Of a stretch of DNA of 6,130 nucleotides, positions 5,044 to 6,130 are shown piece after piece. Origin of the DNA: Kiritimatiellia bacterium (lineage in GTDB: Bacteria; Verrucomicrobiota; Kiritimatiellia; RFP12; UBA1067); NCBI GenBank assembly GCA_017648225.1, contig JAGCJE010000289.1, positions 1 to 6,130 of the forward strand, written 5' to 3'. Position 1 is the first letter of the stretch; each line of letters starts with the position of its first letter. Under the pieces are notes generated by a model that worked only from the letters and a program-made list of their open reading frames with translations, searched no databases and was not told where the DNA came from. Made by a program: the position numbers and the translations under genes.

Positions 5044-6130
5044 ATGGAAACGAATGAATATCGCGAGCAAAGACTCGTCAGTATGAAAGCTCTGGCCGAA
5101 CTCGGCTTTGAGCCCTATGGTTGCAAGTATGATCACGACGATCTCTCCAAGATCCGCGCGGAATTCGAGGAGGGTAAGGCCGCGCGCGTCGCCGGTCGTC
5201 TTATGATGATCCGTCGCATGGGCAAAATGAATTTCTGCACCATGAACGACGGTACTGATAAATTTCAGCTTATATTCAAGCGCGACGAACTTTCCGAAAC
5301 GATGTTCGCCGCGTTTAAGCAGCTTAATCTCGGCGACATCATCGGCGCCGAAGGAACGCTCTTTACGACCCAGAAGGGTGAGAAGTCCCTCGTCGTCAAG
5401 GAGTGGACGATGCTCGCCAAGGCGCTCGAGCAGCCGCCGGAGAAGTTCCACGGCCTCGCCGACCAGGAAGAGTGCTACCGTCGCCGTTATGTCGACCTGA
5501 TGACGAACGACGAGTCGCGCAACCGCTTCTTCACGCGTTCGCGTCTCATTCAGGAAATCCGCAAGTACCTCTGGGACCGCGGCTTCGTTGAGGTCGAAAC
5601 CCCTATTCTTCAGGATCAGGCAGGCGGCGCGGCGGCTAAGCCGTTCGTTTCGCATTTCAACGCGCTCGACAAGGATTGCGTAATGCGCATCGCGCCCGAG
5701 CTTTACCTTAAGCGGCTTCTCGTCGGCGGCATGAACAAGGTTTTCGAGCTCGGCAAGGATTTTCGCAACGAGGGCATCGACCGCACCCACAACCCCGAGT
5801 TCACGGTTTGCGAGATTTACGAGGCTTACGGCGATCGTACCTCGATGGAAGCGATTATGGAAGGGCTTCTGCCGCATCTTTGCGATACGGTTATCGGTAA
5901 GCGCGAGATTGAATACGGCGACAACAAGACCGTCATCAATTTTAATCCTCCTTACCGCCGTGTCGCCTATAAGGATCTCGTCAAGGAGCTCATGGGCGAG
6001 GACTGGTTCGATCTTCCTTTCGAAACTCAGCTCGAAAAGGCCAAGGCGAAGGGCCGCGAGACCGAAACGAATCTCGAGCTCGACGGGGTGGATACCGAGC
6101 TTATGCTTACGCATGAGGTTTACGACAAGC
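5044..6130 (+). CDS. lysS: Lysyl-tRNA synthetase, class II, 3' end cut by window edge
   Basis: This enzyme charges tRNA-Lys with lysine using ATP in the cytoplasm. The first 362 codons are present with no stop before the edge. The N-terminal NEYREQRLVSMKALAELGF helix fits the family start. An OB-fold anticodon-binding domain occupies about residues 45-130, then FHGLADQE...YRRRYVDL (135-152), motif 1 around GFVEVETP (180-187), the GGAAAKPF segment, RIAPELYLKRL (215-225) and motif 2 VFELGKDFRNEGIDRTHNPE (233-252) with E243 and R241. Motif 3 and roughly 130-150 residues should lie beyond the window. The ATG at 5044 is chosen because family alignment uses this N-terminus. The next in-frame ATG (residue 14) would cut into the conserved helix. 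Neither has a Shine-Dalgarno site, and a strong promoter ends just before the first, so the mRNA is probably leaderless. By eye, neither codon usage nor base composition looks foreign. Confidence 0.97.
   Translation, partial: METNEYREQRLVSMKALAELGFEPYGCKYDHDDLSKIRAEFEEGKAARVAGRLMMIRRMGKMNFCTMNDGTDKFQLIFKRDELSETMFAAFKQLNLGDIIGAEGTLFTTQKGEKSLVVKEWTMLAKALEQPPEKFHGLADQEECYRRRYVDLMTNDESRNRFFTRSRLIQEIRKYLWDRGFVEVETPILQDQAGGAAAKPFVSHFNALDKDCVMRIAPELYLKRLLVGGMNKVFELGKDFRNEGIDRTHNPEFTVCEIYEAYGDRTSMEAIMEGLLPHLCDTVIGKREIEYGDNKTVINFNPPYRRVAYKDLVKELMGEDWFDLPFETQLEKAKAKGRETETNLELDGVDTELMLTHEVYDK

Noticed and set aside
4960..6114. Long 384-codon open frame on the minus strand
   Set aside because: It lies wholly antisense to lysS, which has all expected synthetase motifs. 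The antisense frame stays open because of lysS codon bias and shows no recognisable domain.

Overview
The window is an ordinary-looking bacterial chromosomal segment of about 6.1 kb. It has five further genes after a dnaX that is cut at the left edge, and the last of them, lysS, is cut at the right edge. No RNA genes, insertion sequences, CRISPR arrays or prophage genes are visible. The organism is a Gram-negative-type bacterium with mid-range GC. A secreted tyrosine phosphatase with a fibronectin-like N-terminal domain, plus the overall protein style, makes me lean towards the PVC group (Kiritimatiellota/Lentisphaerota/Verrucomicrobiota). That is recollection-based inference and not proven here.

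Layout. dnaX (clamp-loader ATPase, 2-1405, +) is followed after 2 bases by a short NfeD-family membrane protein (1408-1848, +). A GC-rich hairpin separates nfeD from a convergent gene for an exported PtpB/LipA-type tyrosine phosphatase (1914-3128, -). A compact divergent promoter region (3129-3298) serves the phosphatase leftwards and an SPFH/paraslipin gene (3299-4243, +) rightwards. comF (4233-4949, +) overlaps the 3' end of the paraslipin gene and probably depends on its translation. After 94 bases containing a consensus promoter, lysS (5044 to the edge, +) encodes class II lysyl-tRNA synthetase.

How the genes relate. NfeD and SPFH proteins normally act together in membrane microdomains and are usually adjacent. 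Here the inward-facing phosphatase gene sits between them, each side with its own transcription signals. The three promoters I can read share a style: GACG at the 3' end of the -35 box, an extended TGn -10 box, and 16-18 bp spacers. The lysS promoter lies so close to the start codon that the mRNA is predicted to be leaderless. I found no evidence of a wholly new biological system. The best leads are the split NfeD/SPFH pair, the leaderless lysS, the altered P-loop and basic insert of the phosphatase, and the repeat-containing linker of a compact DnaX.
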